Shown piece after piece: positions 1-8,235 of a DNA stretch of 64,000 nt. The notes under the pieces are model-generated. The model saw only the letters and a list, made by a program, of their open reading frames with translations. It searched no databases and had not been told where the DNA came from. Source of the stretch: Bdellovibrionales bacterium (GTDB lineage Bacteria > Bdellovibrionota > UBA1018); contig JAFEAP010000013.1 of NCBI GenBank assembly GCA_018266355.1, positions 1-64,000 of the forward strand, in the 5' to 3' direction. The translations under genes were made by a program, and so were the position numbers. Numbering within the stretch: position 1 is the first letter of the stretch; every line of letters starts with the position of its first letter.

Positions 1-220
1 ATCGATTTCGAGGCTTCGACAGACGTCGTCTGCGTCTTTCAGGTCGGTAAACCAACCCTCAGCGCAGGGACCTGCCAATGCCCGCTCTCTCTTCAAAATT
101 ATTCATCGTTTTCAAAGAACAATCGGCCAAACTCGACCCCATCAAGCATCTTTAAGGTCCTTTTTTCCGGACCAAATCGAAGCTCGCGGTTAGAAGTCGC
201 GAAATGTCGACGAGGTTCGA
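1..220 (-). other. Probable rRNA-operon leader (boxA-like antiterminator and hairpin), no CDS
   Basis: This AT-richer stretch has no convincing coding frame. Read leftward it carries TTGTTCTTTGAAAA (109-122), which resembles the boxA antitermination element found in rRNA leaders and spacers of many bacteria. Upstream of it is a short hairpin (156-173, GGTCC/GGACC arms). A stable-RNA style promoter lies at 221-250. The simplest reading is that a 16S rRNA gene begins just beyond the left edge. One forward frame stays open from 1 to 321, but its codon use is unlike real genes here. Confidence 0.5.
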
Positions 221-250
221 GTATTAGCCGAACTTCATTTCAAGTCGCAA
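221..250 (-). promoter_or_regulatory. Candidate sigma70-type stable-RNA promoter facing left
   Basis: On the minus strand a -35-like TTGCGA (245-250) is followed after 18 nt by TAATAC (221-226). An A-rich tract upstream could act as an UP element. The -35 resembles that of the alanine tRNA promoter candidate at 4606-4634 (TTGCGG). It would drive the boxA-like leader towards the left edge. Confidence 0.4.
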
Positions 251-313
251 TCCTTTTTTTCGCGTTTTCTAAAAATCACAAAATGCAGCCATTTTTGGCT
301 AATGCGCACCGCA

Positions 314-1327
314 CTATCTGAGCGCACCATCAGCAAGCAATCCGCACTGGATCGCCTTCCGATAGAAGGTCGCGCGCGAAAGCCCCGTTTCCCGCGCGGC
401 ACGGGCGAAATTTCCGTCGTGGCGATCGAGGAAATGGCGAAGAACCGCCGTTTCGAAGCGCCGAAGCGTCTTTCGATAATTCCGCGCGAGCGGAACGTCG
501 GCGGTCGCGACGACGCCGCGGCCTCGCGCCTCCGCACGAATGAGAACTTCCGCGTTCAAACGAAACGCCGGGCTCGCGCGAGCGGCTTCGACGAACCAAC
601 TCGGCAAATCGGCGACGTCGAGTACCGCTTCGTTCGAGGCGAGCGTCGCGATCTCGAGCACGTTCTCGAGCTCGCGAAAATTCCCGGGCCAAGGATAGCA
701 TTCGAAAAGCTCGGCCACTTCTTTCGTCATCCGGTGGAGCGTCTTTCCGGCGCGCGCGCAGGCCGACTCGAGCGCCTCGTGAACCGATCGCGAAAAATCC
801 TCGCCGGTGCGATCGCCAAGACTCGCGAGACGAAGATGCAAGACGCGGATCCGGTGATGAAGATCCTCGCGAAAACGCCCCTCACGGACGGATTGCTCGA
901 GGTTTCGATTCGTAGCGCAGATTACGCGTACGTCGAGTTTCCTTTCGACGCAGCCGCCGAGCGGGGTCACCGTCTTCCGCTGGAGGAACTCGAGGAGTCG
1001 CGATTGGAGCGGGAGCGAGAGTTCCGCGATTTCGTCGAGAAACAACGTTCCTCCGTCCGCTTGTTCCAAGCGACCGGTCCGCATTCGATCGGCGCCCGTG
1101 AACGCCCCGCGCTCGTGGCCGAAAAGCGCCGACTCGATCGTCGCCTCGTGGAGCGAGGCGAGATTCACCGTCACGAATGGCCGCTCCGCCCGAGAACCCG
1201 CGCGATGGATCGCTTCCGCGAGCGTGCTCTTGCCGGTGCCCGTTTCCCCCGTGATCAAAACCGTCGCCTCGCTCCGTTTCGCGAGATCGATTCCCTTCGC
1301 CAATTCGTTTCTTCCAAATGCATCCAT
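314..1327 (-). CDS. Sigma54-dependent transcriptional activator, AAA+ domain plus Fis-type HTH
   Basis: This is a bacterial enhancer-binding protein of 337 residues that remodels sigma54-RNA polymerase using ATP. Walker A GETGTGKS is at residues 27-34, the sigma54-contacting GAFTGA loop at 74-79 and Walker B TLFLDEI at about 94-100. A Fis-type helix-turn-helix (AARETGLSRATFYRK) lies near the C-terminus. It has no receiver, GAF or PAS domain, so like PspF it is probably controlled by a separate protein or by its level. The start at 1327 was chosen because GGAG lies 7 nt upstream; an ATG 6 nt earlier (1333) is too close to it. The open frame continues to 1777 but would overlap the divergent activator. 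The two share the spacer 1328-1511. Confidence 0.93.
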   Translation of the reverse strand: MDAFGRNELAKGIDLAKRSEATVLITGETGTGKSTLAEAIHRAGSRAERPFVTVNLASLHEATIESALFGHERGAFTGADRMRTGRLEQADGGTLFLDEIAELSLPLQSRLLEFLQRKTVTPLGGCVERKLDVRVICATNRNLEQSVREGRFREDLHHRIRVLHLRLASLGDRTGEDFSRSVHEALESACARAGKTLHRMTKEVAELFECYPWPGNFRELENVLEIATLASNEAVLDVADLPSWFVEAARASPAFRLNAEVLIRAEARGRGVVATADVPLARNYRKTLRRFETAVLRHFLDRHDGNFARAARETGLSRATFYRKAIQCGLLADGALR

Positions 1328-1397
1328 GTCCATTCTCCTTCTAGGACTCGCAGGTGAGCAAAAGTGAGACCAGACTTTCGAAGTCGTTTCGGATTTG

Positions 1398-1468
1398 AAA
1401 CCACGAAGGTTTTCGACGGCCTCACATAAACTCGCTTTCTGTGTTGTCGGGAAAAACCCACAACACAG
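1398..1468. promoter_or_regulatory. Two inverted repeats between divergent sigma54 activators (candidate operators)
   Basis: An interrupted palindrome CTGTGTTG/CAACACAG (1439-1446 and 1461-1468) has inner GGG/CCC arms. A shorter one, AAACC-5 nt-GGTTT, sits at 1398-1412. Both lie in the spacer between two Fis-HTH activators, where autoregulatory sites are often found. The first could also form an RNA hairpin in a leader of the rightward gene. Confidence 0.4.
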
Positions 1469-1511
1469 TCGGGACTCGCCTCTTGGTCCGGTCTCGGATA
1501 TGCTGCGCGCT

Positions 1512-2897
1512 ATGGTCGAAACGAACGCCCATTCCAAGTCGCATACGAAGCAGATCCTCGTTTGCGACGACGACCCGCTCTTCCGGAAAACGCTCGCGCT
1601 CCTACTCAAGGGGGACGGCGCGATCACCTCCGTCCAAGACACCGAAGAGGCCCTCGCTCTCCTCGAAAAACGGATTTTCGATCTCTTGATTCTCGACGTG
1701 CAAATGCGGACGCCGGACGAAGGACTGCGGGCGCTACCGAAAATCCGCGCGCTCGACCCGAACCTGACCATCCTCATGCTCTCCGGAAGAAAGGAATTCG
1801 CGGTCGTTCGCGACGCGCTTCGCGACGGCGCGAACGACTACCTCGCGAAGGATTTCGAACCCGAAGAATTCCGCCTAGCGATCGATCGTGCCCTCGGCCG
1901 ACGCGCCCTCGAGAAAAGTCACCGGATCCGCGGCGCGGAAACGGCGCGAAACGCGAAATCCTACCGACTCGTCGGCGAAAGTCCGGAAATCGCGCAGATC
2001 CGTAAACTCGCCGAGAAGTTCCGCGCGGCCGAGGCGAACGTCCTCATCCGCGGCGAAACCGGGACCGGGAAAGAAATCGTCGCGCGGCTCCTGCGCAGGT
2101 CGGATGCCGACGGCACTCCCGAACCGTTCGTCGCCGTCGACTCAGCGACGCTTCATTCCCAGACCGCCGAAAGCATCCTCTTCGGCCACGAAAAAGGCGC
2201 GTTCACCGGCGCGGATCGCGCGAAGACCGGCCTATTCGAGGAAGCCGACGGCGGCATCATCTTCTTCGATGAAATCGGGAACATGCCGATCGAGATCCAA
2301 GCGAAACTCCTGCGCGTCCTTCAGGAACGCGAGATCATTCGACTCGGTTCGAACCGCCCTCTTCCGCTCGACTTCCGGGTCGTCGCCGCGACGAACCGCC
2401 CGCTCGAAGAGATGGCGGCCTCCGGGAAATTCCTGCCCGACCTCCTCCAACGCCTCAACGTCCTCCCCATCCACCTCCCTCCGCTCCGGGAACGCGGCGA
2501 CGACGTTCGCTTGCTCGCGAACTACTTCCTCGCGAAGAAAACCGGCGATACCGTACGCCTCACCGAAGCCGCGAGCGACGCGCTCGCGCAATTTACCTGG
2601 CCGGGAAATGTGCGCGAACTCTTCGCCTTTCTCGAATACTCGCTCGCGATCGCCGACGACCGGACGATCGACCTCGCCGATCTCCACCCGCGCATACTCG
2701 AGACCCGCTCGGAGGGGAACGAGACGAACGACGGCTTCTACGCGCAAGTCGCCGGCTTCGAAGCCCAAATCCTCCGCGCAGCCTACCAAAGAGCCGAGGG
2801 GAACGTTTCCCAACTCGCGCTCAAGCTCGGGATGGACCGCTCGCACCTCCACACGAAGCTTAAACTTTACGGCATTCACGTCGCACGCCCGCGCTGA
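1512..2897 (+). CDS. NtrC-family sigma54 response regulator
   Basis: A 461-residue two-component regulator with an N-terminal receiver, a central AAA+ sigma54-activation domain and a C-terminal Fis HTH. The receiver has acidic DDD at 19-21, phospho-acceptor Asp62 (ILDVQM) and Lys113. Walker A GETGTGKE is at 181-187 and onwards, and GAFTGA at 229-234. The HTH (NVSQLALKLGMDRSHLHTK) is near the end. No histidine kinase is adjacent, so the partner is unknown. The ATG at 1512 is preferred; ATG 1500 is an alternative, and neither has a strong ribosome binding site. It is divergent from the receiver-less activator at 314-1327. Together they could control sigma54 promoters such as the one at 54908-54925 (inference). 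Confidence 0.92.
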   Translation: MVETNAHSKSHTKQILVCDDDPLFRKTLALLLKGDGAITSVQDTEEALALLEKRIFDLLILDVQMRTPDEGLRALPKIRALDPNLTILMLSGRKEFAVVRDALRDGANDYLAKDFEPEEFRLAIDRALGRRALEKSHRIRGAETARNAKSYRLVGESPEIAQIRKLAEKFRAAEANVLIRGETGTGKEIVARLLRRSDADGTPEPFVAVDSATLHSQTAESILFGHEKGAFTGADRAKTGLFEEADGGIIFFDEIGNMPIEIQAKLLRVLQEREIIRLGSNRPLPLDFRVVAATNRPLEEMAASGKFLPDLLQRLNVLPIHLPPLRERGDDVRLLANYFLAKKTGDTVRLTEAASDALAQFTWPGNVRELFAFLEYSLAIADDRTIDLADLHPRILETRSEGNETNDGFYAQVAGFEAQILRAAYQRAEGNVSQLALKLGMDRSHLHTKLKLYGIHVARPR

Positions 2898-2914
2898 TCG
2901 CGCGGAACCCCCGC

Positions 2915-4291
2915 TCAGAAAAACTTCGCGAGCGGAAAGCCGAGCGAGAACCCGAGCGCCCGCACGTAAACCGATTCCCCGTCGAACTGGTTACGGATCG
3001 AGAGATAGTTCAACTCGCCGAAGATCGCCCCGGAACCGTAACGGATCCAAGAGTTGTAATAACTCTTTCCGTCGATCGGAGGATAGATGAACGCTCCGAA
3101 AACGAGCGTGTGATTCGGCGAAAGGAAATCGGAGTATACCGCCTCGAAGCCCTGGGGCGCTCCCCACTTTTTCTGGGTATCGGCGCCGTACTTGAACCCG
3201 ACGAAGTTCGCTCCGAGCATCAGGTACAGAGTCACGCGCTGGTCGAGGATCTTCGCGGATTCGCTTTTGAAATATAGCCCGGTATCGGTGAAGTAGTTTT
3301 TATGGATGGCGGTCGCGTTGAAGGCGGTGAATTTCACCGTCTCCGAGAACTGGTAACTCCCGTAAAGCGTGAATACGCCCGCGTTGGTTTCGAAATCCGT
3401 GTTCGGGGCGGCGAGATGGTAACGGTACGGTCCGATCCCGACGCCGAGAAAGCCGCGATTCAGTTTCGTCGGGATCCGATAACGAAGTTCGAACGAATCG
3501 CCCGTCGCGGATTCGAGGATCACGGCCTGGTTTTGGGGATAGAGACGAAAGCGGAAGAGCGAGGGTGCTTCGGCCTTTACGGTGCTCCCGTTCATCTTCA
3601 TCGTGTCGCCAGAGCCGTCGAGAAAAAGGAAGAGATCGAGCGCGGCGAGCAGCCCGTCGGCCGATTCGCTACGTACCAACCGACAATCCACAAGCGCGAG
3701 CGCCGGACGGGACGAGGGAGCTCCGCGCCGCACGAGCTCGACGCCCCACGGAGAACACGAGTGGTCGATCCCGACTGAGTCCGCTTCCCCGCCTCCCACG
3801 CGTTCGAGCGTGAGCGGGTACTCCTTTTCGGTCTTTCCCTTTCGAACCCACACGCTCAGCTTCGACGCTTCGCCCGAAACGAGCGGAACCATCACCTCGC
3901 CGAACCACGAACCTTTCGTCGAAAGCCGAAGCGGAGTCGTCCGCTCCCAAGTCGAGACGAGCACGCCGTCGACTCCCGGGATTTCGATCTTCACGCGCGC
4001 GCGCGGAAGAACGATCCGCTCATCGATGCGGCTCCACTGGGTGCTATGCTCGTCCCACTCGAGCTTCGCTCCGGCCGGCAGATCCTCTACGCCCTTCCAT
4101 CGATAGAACGTCGGTAACGCCTTCACCGGCTCCGCCGCCGCCGGGAACGGATCGTCGAGGAGCCTACGATACGGATTATCCGCCGCGCGAGTAGTCACCG
4201 AACCGAGCGACGCGCCGAATACGAGCGCGGCGAATCCCCAGAATGCGGAACATCGCCTTCGGCTCAACACCCGCTCCCGTTCGGCGCACAT
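2915..4291 (-). CDS. Secreted or outer-membrane protein with C-terminal barrel-like half
   Basis: I do not recognise the family. The protein has about 458 residues with a signal peptide (Arg-rich n-region, FWGFAALVFGASLG core, cleavage near TRA-AD). The N-terminal half resembles a beta-rich periplasmic domain. The second half alternates aromatic and polar residues (YGSYQFSE, TLYLMLGANF, YYNSWIRYGSG) and ends in Phe, as outer-membrane barrels do. The start is uncertain. ATG 4291 has GGAGG touching it; GTG 4270 or TTG 4267 lie 3 or 6 nt after GGGAG and still keep the signal peptide. All choices overlap the end of the upstream gene, so the two are probably translationally coupled. Confidence 0.7.
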   Translation of the reverse strand: MCAERERVLSRRRCSAFWGFAALVFGASLGSVTTRAADNPYRRLLDDPFPAAAEPVKALPTFYRWKGVEDLPAGAKLEWDEHSTQWSRIDERIVLPRARVKIEIPGVDGVLVSTWERTTPLRLSTKGSWFGEVMVPLVSGEASKLSVWVRKGKTEKEYPLTLERVGGGEADSVGIDHSCSPWGVELVRRGAPSSRPALALVDCRLVRSESADGLLAALDLFLFLDGSGDTMKMNGSTVKAEAPSLFRFRLYPQNQAVILESATGDSFELRYRIPTKLNRGFLGVGIGPYRYHLAAPNTDFETNAGVFTLYGSYQFSETVKFTAFNATAIHKNYFTDTGLYFKSESAKILDQRVTLYLMLGANFVGFKYGADTQKKWGAPQGFEAVYSDFLSPNHTLVFGAFIYPPIDGKSYYNSWIRYGSGAIFGELNYLSIRNQFDGESVYVRALGFSLGFPLAKFF

Positions 4292-4584
4292 CCTCCGGGC
4301 TTCAGCCCGGTGAATCGCTTGCAAGCTTCGCCTTTACATTTTCCCTCAGCGCAAGCGTCTCCGGAACAACCGCCCGTCGCTTCATACTTCCAAGATCGCG
4401 GGATTTGATTCAGTGCGGCTAAGGCAGGTTCCAGTTCGGGAAAATGCTGCTGGGCGATCAGGGTTCCCTCGCGATGATCGAGCACAAACGCGGAAAAGCC
4501 CTCGGGTTCTTTCGAAATTCCCGCCATCCATTCGTCGTCGACGAGCATTCCCTTTTCGTGGTTTTCCCGCGTGAATCCCGGCAT
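4264..4584 (-). CDS. Small protein with Cys-rich C-terminal tail
   Basis: An unrecognised protein of about 106 residues. The N-terminal two thirds is ordinary globular sequence. The last 40 residues contain six cysteines (GGCSGDACAEGKCKGEAC, then GGC and a terminal SGC), a pattern that could bind a metal or form disulfides. There is no signal peptide, so metal binding in the cytoplasm is the more natural guess. It overlaps the start of the barrel-like gene downstream. The start at 4584 lacks a clear ribosome binding site. Reading could begin upstream at 4662, but that would run into the tRNA promoter and the tRNA. Confidence 0.6.
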   Translation of the reverse strand: MPGFTRENHEKGMLVDDEWMAGISKEPEGFSAFVLDHREGTLIAQQHFPELEPALAALNQIPRSWKYEATGGCSGDACAEGKCKGEACKRFTGLKPGGCAPNGSGC

Positions 4585-4605
4585 ATCGAAACAATAACAT
4601 GGGGA

Positions 4606-4634
4606 TTGCGGGAGTGGGACCTTTCGGCTAGATC
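4606..4634 (+). promoter_or_regulatory. Candidate promoter of the alanine tRNA pair
   Basis: TTGCGG (4606-4611), a 17-nt spacer and TAGATC (4629-4634) lie about 20 nt before the first tRNA. The -35 resembles that of the leftward stable-RNA promoter at 221-250. Confidence 0.45.
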
Positions 4635-4654
4635 TTTTCTCTACCAAGATTCTC

Positions 4655-4730
4655 GGGGACATAGCTCAGTTGGTAGAGCGGTAGCTTTGCAAGCTATAGG
4701 TCTGGGGTTCGACTCCCCATGTCTCCACCA
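4655..4730 (+). tRNA. tRNA-Ala (anticodon TGC)
   Basis: A 76-nt cloverleaf with CCA encoded. The acceptor stem GGGGACA/TGTCTCC contains the G3-U70 wobble pair, the alanine identity element. The D arm is GCTC/GAGC, the anticodon loop TTTGCAA gives TGC, and the T arm is TGGGG/CCCCA. It heads a two-tRNA unit with the alanine tRNA at 4761. Confidence 0.97.
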
Positions 4731-4760
4731 ATTTTTTTGGAGAGAATCGCGGTCGATATT

Positions 4761-4836
4761 GGGGATGTAGCTCAGTTGGTAGAGCGTTGCGTTCGCAATG
4801 CAAAGGTCAGGGGTTCGAACCCCCTCATCTCCACCA
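4761..4836 (+). tRNA. tRNA-Ala (anticodon CGC)
   Basis: A 76-nt cloverleaf with CCA encoded. The acceptor stem GGGGATG/CATCTCC again carries G3-U70. The anticodon loop TTCGCAA gives CGC, reading GCG, a codon that is common in these genes. The T arm is AGGGG/CCCCT. Only 30 nt separate it from the first tRNA, and a strong hairpin follows at once. Confidence 0.95.
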
Positions 4837-4881
4837 TTAAAGGGACGATTCGGCGAAAGCGGGATCGTCCCTTTAACTTTT
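4837..4881 (+). terminator. Rho-independent terminator after the tRNAs
   Basis: A perfect 13-bp stem (4837-4849 with 4864-4876) and a 14-nt loop are followed by ACTTTT. It starts at the base after the second CCA end. It also lies downstream of the leftward gene ending at 4891, so it may serve both strands. Confidence 0.8.
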
Positions 4882-4890
4882 CAAGGTCGC

Positions 4891-6363
4891 TCACTCTTCG
4901 GAGGAGGACGCACGCGGTTTCTTCTTTTTCTTCGGCTTCGCTTTCGGCGAGGGCTTCGCCTTCGCGCGAGCGGCTTTCGCTTTCGCGGACGACTTCGATT
5001 TCGATTTCACGCGCGACTTCGCGCCCGCCTCCGGCAGGGAATCCGGGAGATCGGCGTCCGGCGCCTTGCCGGAAGGCCGTACCGGCGGCAGTCCTTTCAC
5101 CTTGTGCTCGATATTCGTCGGGACGTTCTCGATGATTTCTTTCACGTCCTCCGCGCTCGGCCCTTTGTACCGCTGGGGTTCGCCCGCGGTGAGCCCGTCG
5201 GGCAGACCGTCGGAATTTCGCTTGAGCGGAGGCGGCCAAAAAGTGTTCGGCGGCGGTACCGGTTCCGGCGGGATGATATCGAACGTCCGAGCCAAACGGA
5301 CTACGTCGAAACCGACGGAGACGAAGAAATTATCGTAGTTCGTCGCACGGTCCACGCCGATTCCGAGATTCACGAACCACGGGTTCACTTGGAGCGCCGA
5401 CGTGTAGTGAAGACGGTTCGGCTCTCCTTCGATCCGCGACGTCTCGTAGTAAGTGCCTCCGGCGAGCGAAACCTTCAGAATTCGGTATTGGGCAACGACG
5501 TAGGAAGCTCCCAGGCGCGGCTGGAGCGTAAATCCCTCACCGACGGTAACGCTCTGATCCCGGAGCAGTGCCGTATCGCGTGTCGACCCGACGGCAATCA
5601 CCGCGAAGCCGACGTCGAAAAACCGATTCGGGATCCAACCGGCGCCGACGGTAAGCAGCATCGGACTCCGGATCGGCTGCGCGTACCCCGGCAAATCGGG
5701 AGTACCCGAACCGACGACCGAGCCCCCGATTTCTTGGGGAGGCGAATAACTCGCGCCGAGCAAATAATGACCGCCGAGGTGGTAGATCGCCCCGAGTTTG
5801 TAGGAAAGATCGGTCGCGCCGTGGTCTTCGTCGGCGAGGTTGCGGATCGCGTGGTTCACCTCGACGCTCGCCGCGAGGCTCAGGCGTTTATTCAGGAGCG
5901 CTCGGGAAACCGAGAACCGAAGCTGTTTCAAGGAAATCTCGTATTCTGCCTGACGTCCGGTATTCGAGCTGACGTAATCTCCGCCTTCGAAACTCGGCGT
6001 GTAGTAGGCGAGCGCGTAGCCCCAGTCCCCCGGAGTCACCGTCAGCCCCCATTGATTGCTCCGAACTTTCTTCGTCTCGCTTCCCGTAAGGATGCGGTCC
6101 TTCATCTCGTTCGAATTCAGCTGGGCGGTCACGCTCCCCATCGTCATCGTCAGCCCGGCCGGATTCGTTTCGATCGAACTCACGCTATTCGGTATCGCGA
6201 CCGTCGCGCCGGCCATCCCGATCGTCTCGTTATCGCCCCGGACGGTCGTTCCGAAACCCGAATACGCGCGCGTACGCTGAGAATACGGAAGGACGTTAGC
6301 GCCGAACGCGGAAGCGACCGACCCGAAAAGAAAGAGAATCGCCCCGAAGCGATGGGATGCCAC
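4891..6363 (-). CDS. FadL/OmpP1-like outer-membrane barrel with Lys/Ala-rich C-terminal tail
   Basis: A 490-residue protein with a signal peptide (ILFLFGSVASAFG, cleaved before ANVLP). The barrel region has FadL-family features: an early GMAGATVAIP segment, ETNPAG, and alternating aromatic strands. FadL proteins transport hydrophobic molecules across the outer membrane, and that is the likely role. From about residue 365 the barrel gives way to a Pro-rich linker. The last 45 residues are almost only Lys, Ala, Pro, Ser and Arg (AKAKAARAKAKPSPKAKP then KKKKK). Such a tail is unusual for a barrel and would lie in the periplasm or outside. The start codon is GTG at 6363; no other start preserves the signal peptide. 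Confidence 0.75.
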   Translation of the reverse strand: MASHRFGAILFLFGSVASAFGANVLPYSQRTRAYSGFGTTVRGDNETIGMAGATVAIPNSVSSIETNPAGLTMTMGSVTAQLNSNEMKDRILTGSETKKVRSNQWGLTVTPGDWGYALAYYTPSFEGGDYVSSNTGRQAEYEISLKQLRFSVSRALLNKRLSLAASVEVNHAIRNLADEDHGATDLSYKLGAIYHLGGHYLLGASYSPPQEIGGSVVGSGTPDLPGYAQPIRSPMLLTVGAGWIPNRFFDVGFAVIAVGSTRDTALLRDQSVTVGEGFTLQPRLGASYVVAQYRILKVSLAGGTYYETSRIEGEPNRLHYTSALQVNPWFVNLGIGVDRATNYDNFFVSVGFDVVRLARTFDIIPPEPVPPPNTFWPPPLKRNSDGLPDGLTAGEPQRYKGPSAEDVKEIIENVPTNIEHKVKGLPPVRPSGKAPDADLPDSLPEAGAKSRVKSKSKSSAKAKAARAKAKPSPKAKPKKKKKPRASSSEE

Positions 6364-6420
6364 GACCCCAGTCTTCTCGACGCGGACACGGATGGCAAGA
6401 TCGCAATCCCGGGAGCGGGA

Positions 6421-6849
6421 TTAATTCGGAGTCGAGTGGCCCCCCGGAATCTCTTGGCTCATCTTGCGGATCTGTTCGAGCTGTGCCGGAGACATCTCTT
6501 TGGCGAAGCCCGCGGGATCGCGCCCCGCGTCCTTCGCTCGCACTTTCATCGTCTCGACGTTTCCTCCGCTCTCGTGCACCCATTTTTCCAGAATTTCGGC
6601 GCTGATCCGATAGGCCTGGTCTTGGGACTCCTGCGACAGGCCGAGGGACTTCAAGTTTCGATCGGCCGCGGCCGCCGGAGACGACGGATCGCTCACGGCT
6701 TCGGCCCGCCTCGCCGGATCCGTCAGCATCGTCTTCGTCCTTTCGAGCGCCTCGGCGGAAGCCGCGTCGAGCGCGAACCCGGATTCGTCCGCGAAGACGG
6801 ATGCCGAGGAAAAGAGAACGCAAGAGACCGCGAGAAGCGAAAAGCGCAT
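6421..6849 (-). CDS. Small secreted helical protein, function unknown
   Basis: A 142-residue product with a clear signal peptide (FSLLAVSCVLFSSASVFA, then DES). The mature part is helical and rich in Ala and Glu, with no cysteines and no domain I recognise. It follows the MepA-type endopeptidase in the same direction, 114 nt downstream of it. The role is unknown, probably periplasmic. Confidence 0.65.
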   Translation of the reverse strand: MRFSLLAVSCVLFSSASVFADESGFALDAASAEALERTKTMLTDPARRAEAVSDPSSPAAAADRNLKSLGLSQESQDQAYRISAEILEKWVHESGGNVETMKVRAKDAGRDPAGFAKEMSPAQLEQIRKMSQEIPGGHSTPN

Positions 6850-6963
6850 CCCTCTATATTAAGGCCGTCTCCGGGATCCGGCCACTGGGTCGAGGGCGAC
6901 CCGCCGAGGAAGGGTTCCGCTCGGCTTTACGGGGACGGCGGCCGGAGGGAGCCCCGGTTCGCG

Positions 6964-8178
6964 CTATTTCGCGGCCCGCTTTTTCGGAGGCGGAGAACTC
7001 ACGCGTTTCCTCGCCGGGGCGTTCTCGCTATAACACTTCGAATCGCCGTCCTGGCAGAACAAGCGCACGTGAAAATGGTCGGCGTGCGAAGGCTCGTAGT
7101 CGAGCTTCATCAGCATCGCCTTCACCTCCGGATCGTTCGAGAGGTGCTTCGCCTCGGCGTACCGGAAAAGTTCGCGAATGAGGACCTTGTCCACGAAATA
7201 GGTTTTTACTTCCCCGCTTCGATGGAACATGAGCAGGAGATTGAAGTTCGCTTCGGTGTCGAAGTTCGCGGACGGGACGAGCGAATAGACCTTCACGGAT
7301 TTCGGCTGACCGTTGGCGTCCTTCGTCTTCCGGATCGTCGAGGTGCGGACGACGAACTGCTCGGCGAAGCCGTTCTTCCCGTAACCGCCGAACGGCGATT
7401 GTTCCTTGTGGTTTTTCCGGATGTAGACGATGTCGGCGTCGAGTCCGTTCTGGTGACTGCCGTGGGCCATCTTTCCGCCGGTCTTGCGAGCGATGTCGGC
7501 GATTTGGAGCCGCTCACGGCCCGGATATTTGTCGGCGAAGTCGGATGCCATCTGTCGGATCAGCCCGATCAAGGCGCGCGTGCCCCAGCCTCGGCCGCCG
7601 GTGGCCTCGTCACGATCGCGGAAGACCTTCACGAATCCTTTTCCCTCGGATTCGATCTCGGAACCGTTCTTGAGCGAACCTTGGTTGTAGTAGAAAAAGG
7701 CCTGCGGTTTTCCGCTCGGGATCGCCGACGGCAACGGCGAAGGCGCGATTGCGGACGGCTTCGGAATCGGCTTGATGAACGAAAACGGTTCGTCACCGTT
7801 CGTGAGATCCCAGGGATTCCGAAGGGGCACGAACCAAGGCCGGATCGAGGGAGACGGTCCGGGCTGCGGAAGTCCCGTCGCCACGGACGGCTCCGGTCGG
7901 CCGATCGGATTTCCGTTTTCGTCGACTTCCACTTCTTCGGTGCCGATCTCCGGCGAATTCAAATAAACTTCGCGTTTCTCTTCGAAGGAACGGAAACGGG
8001 GAGCTTCCGCCTCCTCGGGTTCGGCGTAGTATTCTCCCGACCACTGCGAATCGAAAGCGTTCGCATCGACGAGTGTCGACGCGTTCTCGTATTGATTTCC
8101 TTGGGAAAAGGACTTGAATGAGATCAGCACTGCGACGGCCGCGAGAGCGGTGGTAAGGGCTGATTTTTTCGGAAACAT
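6964..8178 (-). CDS. mepA: MepA-like penicillin-insensitive murein endopeptidase (M74)
   Basis: This zinc peptidase should cut D-Ala-mDAP (and LD) cross-links in peptidoglycan. The 404-residue protein has a signal peptide or anchor, then a Pro/Ser-rich linker (about 40-160) that E. coli MepA lacks. The catalytic domain (about 160-375) has the family motif HGSHQNGLDADI at 239-250 and HADHFHVRLFC near the C-terminus. By alignment, His242 and Asp249 correspond to zinc ligands His113 and Asp120 of E. coli MepA. A basic Pro/Lys tail follows. The start has GGAGG 9 nt upstream. In a predator such an enzyme could act on prey or self wall; the sequence does not decide. Confidence 0.88.
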   Translation of the reverse strand: MFPKKSALTTALAAVAVLISFKSFSQGNQYENASTLVDANAFDSQWSGEYYAEPEEAEAPRFRSFEEKREVYLNSPEIGTEEVEVDENGNPIGRPEPSVATGLPQPGPSPSIRPWFVPLRNPWDLTNGDEPFSFIKPIPKPSAIAPSPLPSAIPSGKPQAFFYYNQGSLKNGSEIESEGKGFVKVFRDRDEATGGRGWGTRALIGLIRQMASDFADKYPGRERLQIADIARKTGGKMAHGSHQNGLDADIVYIRKNHKEQSPFGGYGKNGFAEQFVVRTSTIRKTKDANGQPKSVKVYSLVPSANFDTEANFNLLLMFHRSGEVKTYFVDKVLIRELFRYAEAKHLSNDPEVKAMLMKLDYEPSHADHFHVRLFCQDGDSKCYSENAPARKRVSSPPPKKRAAK

Positions 8179-8235
8179 GAGACACGACCTCCAGGCGACC
8201 GAAAAATCGCCGAAGGGACTTCAGCAATCTCCGTG

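Noticed and set aside
1-321. Partial CDS in the first forward frame
   Set aside because: The frame is open, but codon use and AT content are unlike neighbouring genes, and the region is better explained as an RNA leader and promoter on the other strand.
4798-8121. Very long rightward open frame (about 1107 codons)
   Set aside because: It lies antisense to three well-supported leftward genes. High GC suppresses stops on the opposite strand, and residue make-up is Arg-rich and repetitive.
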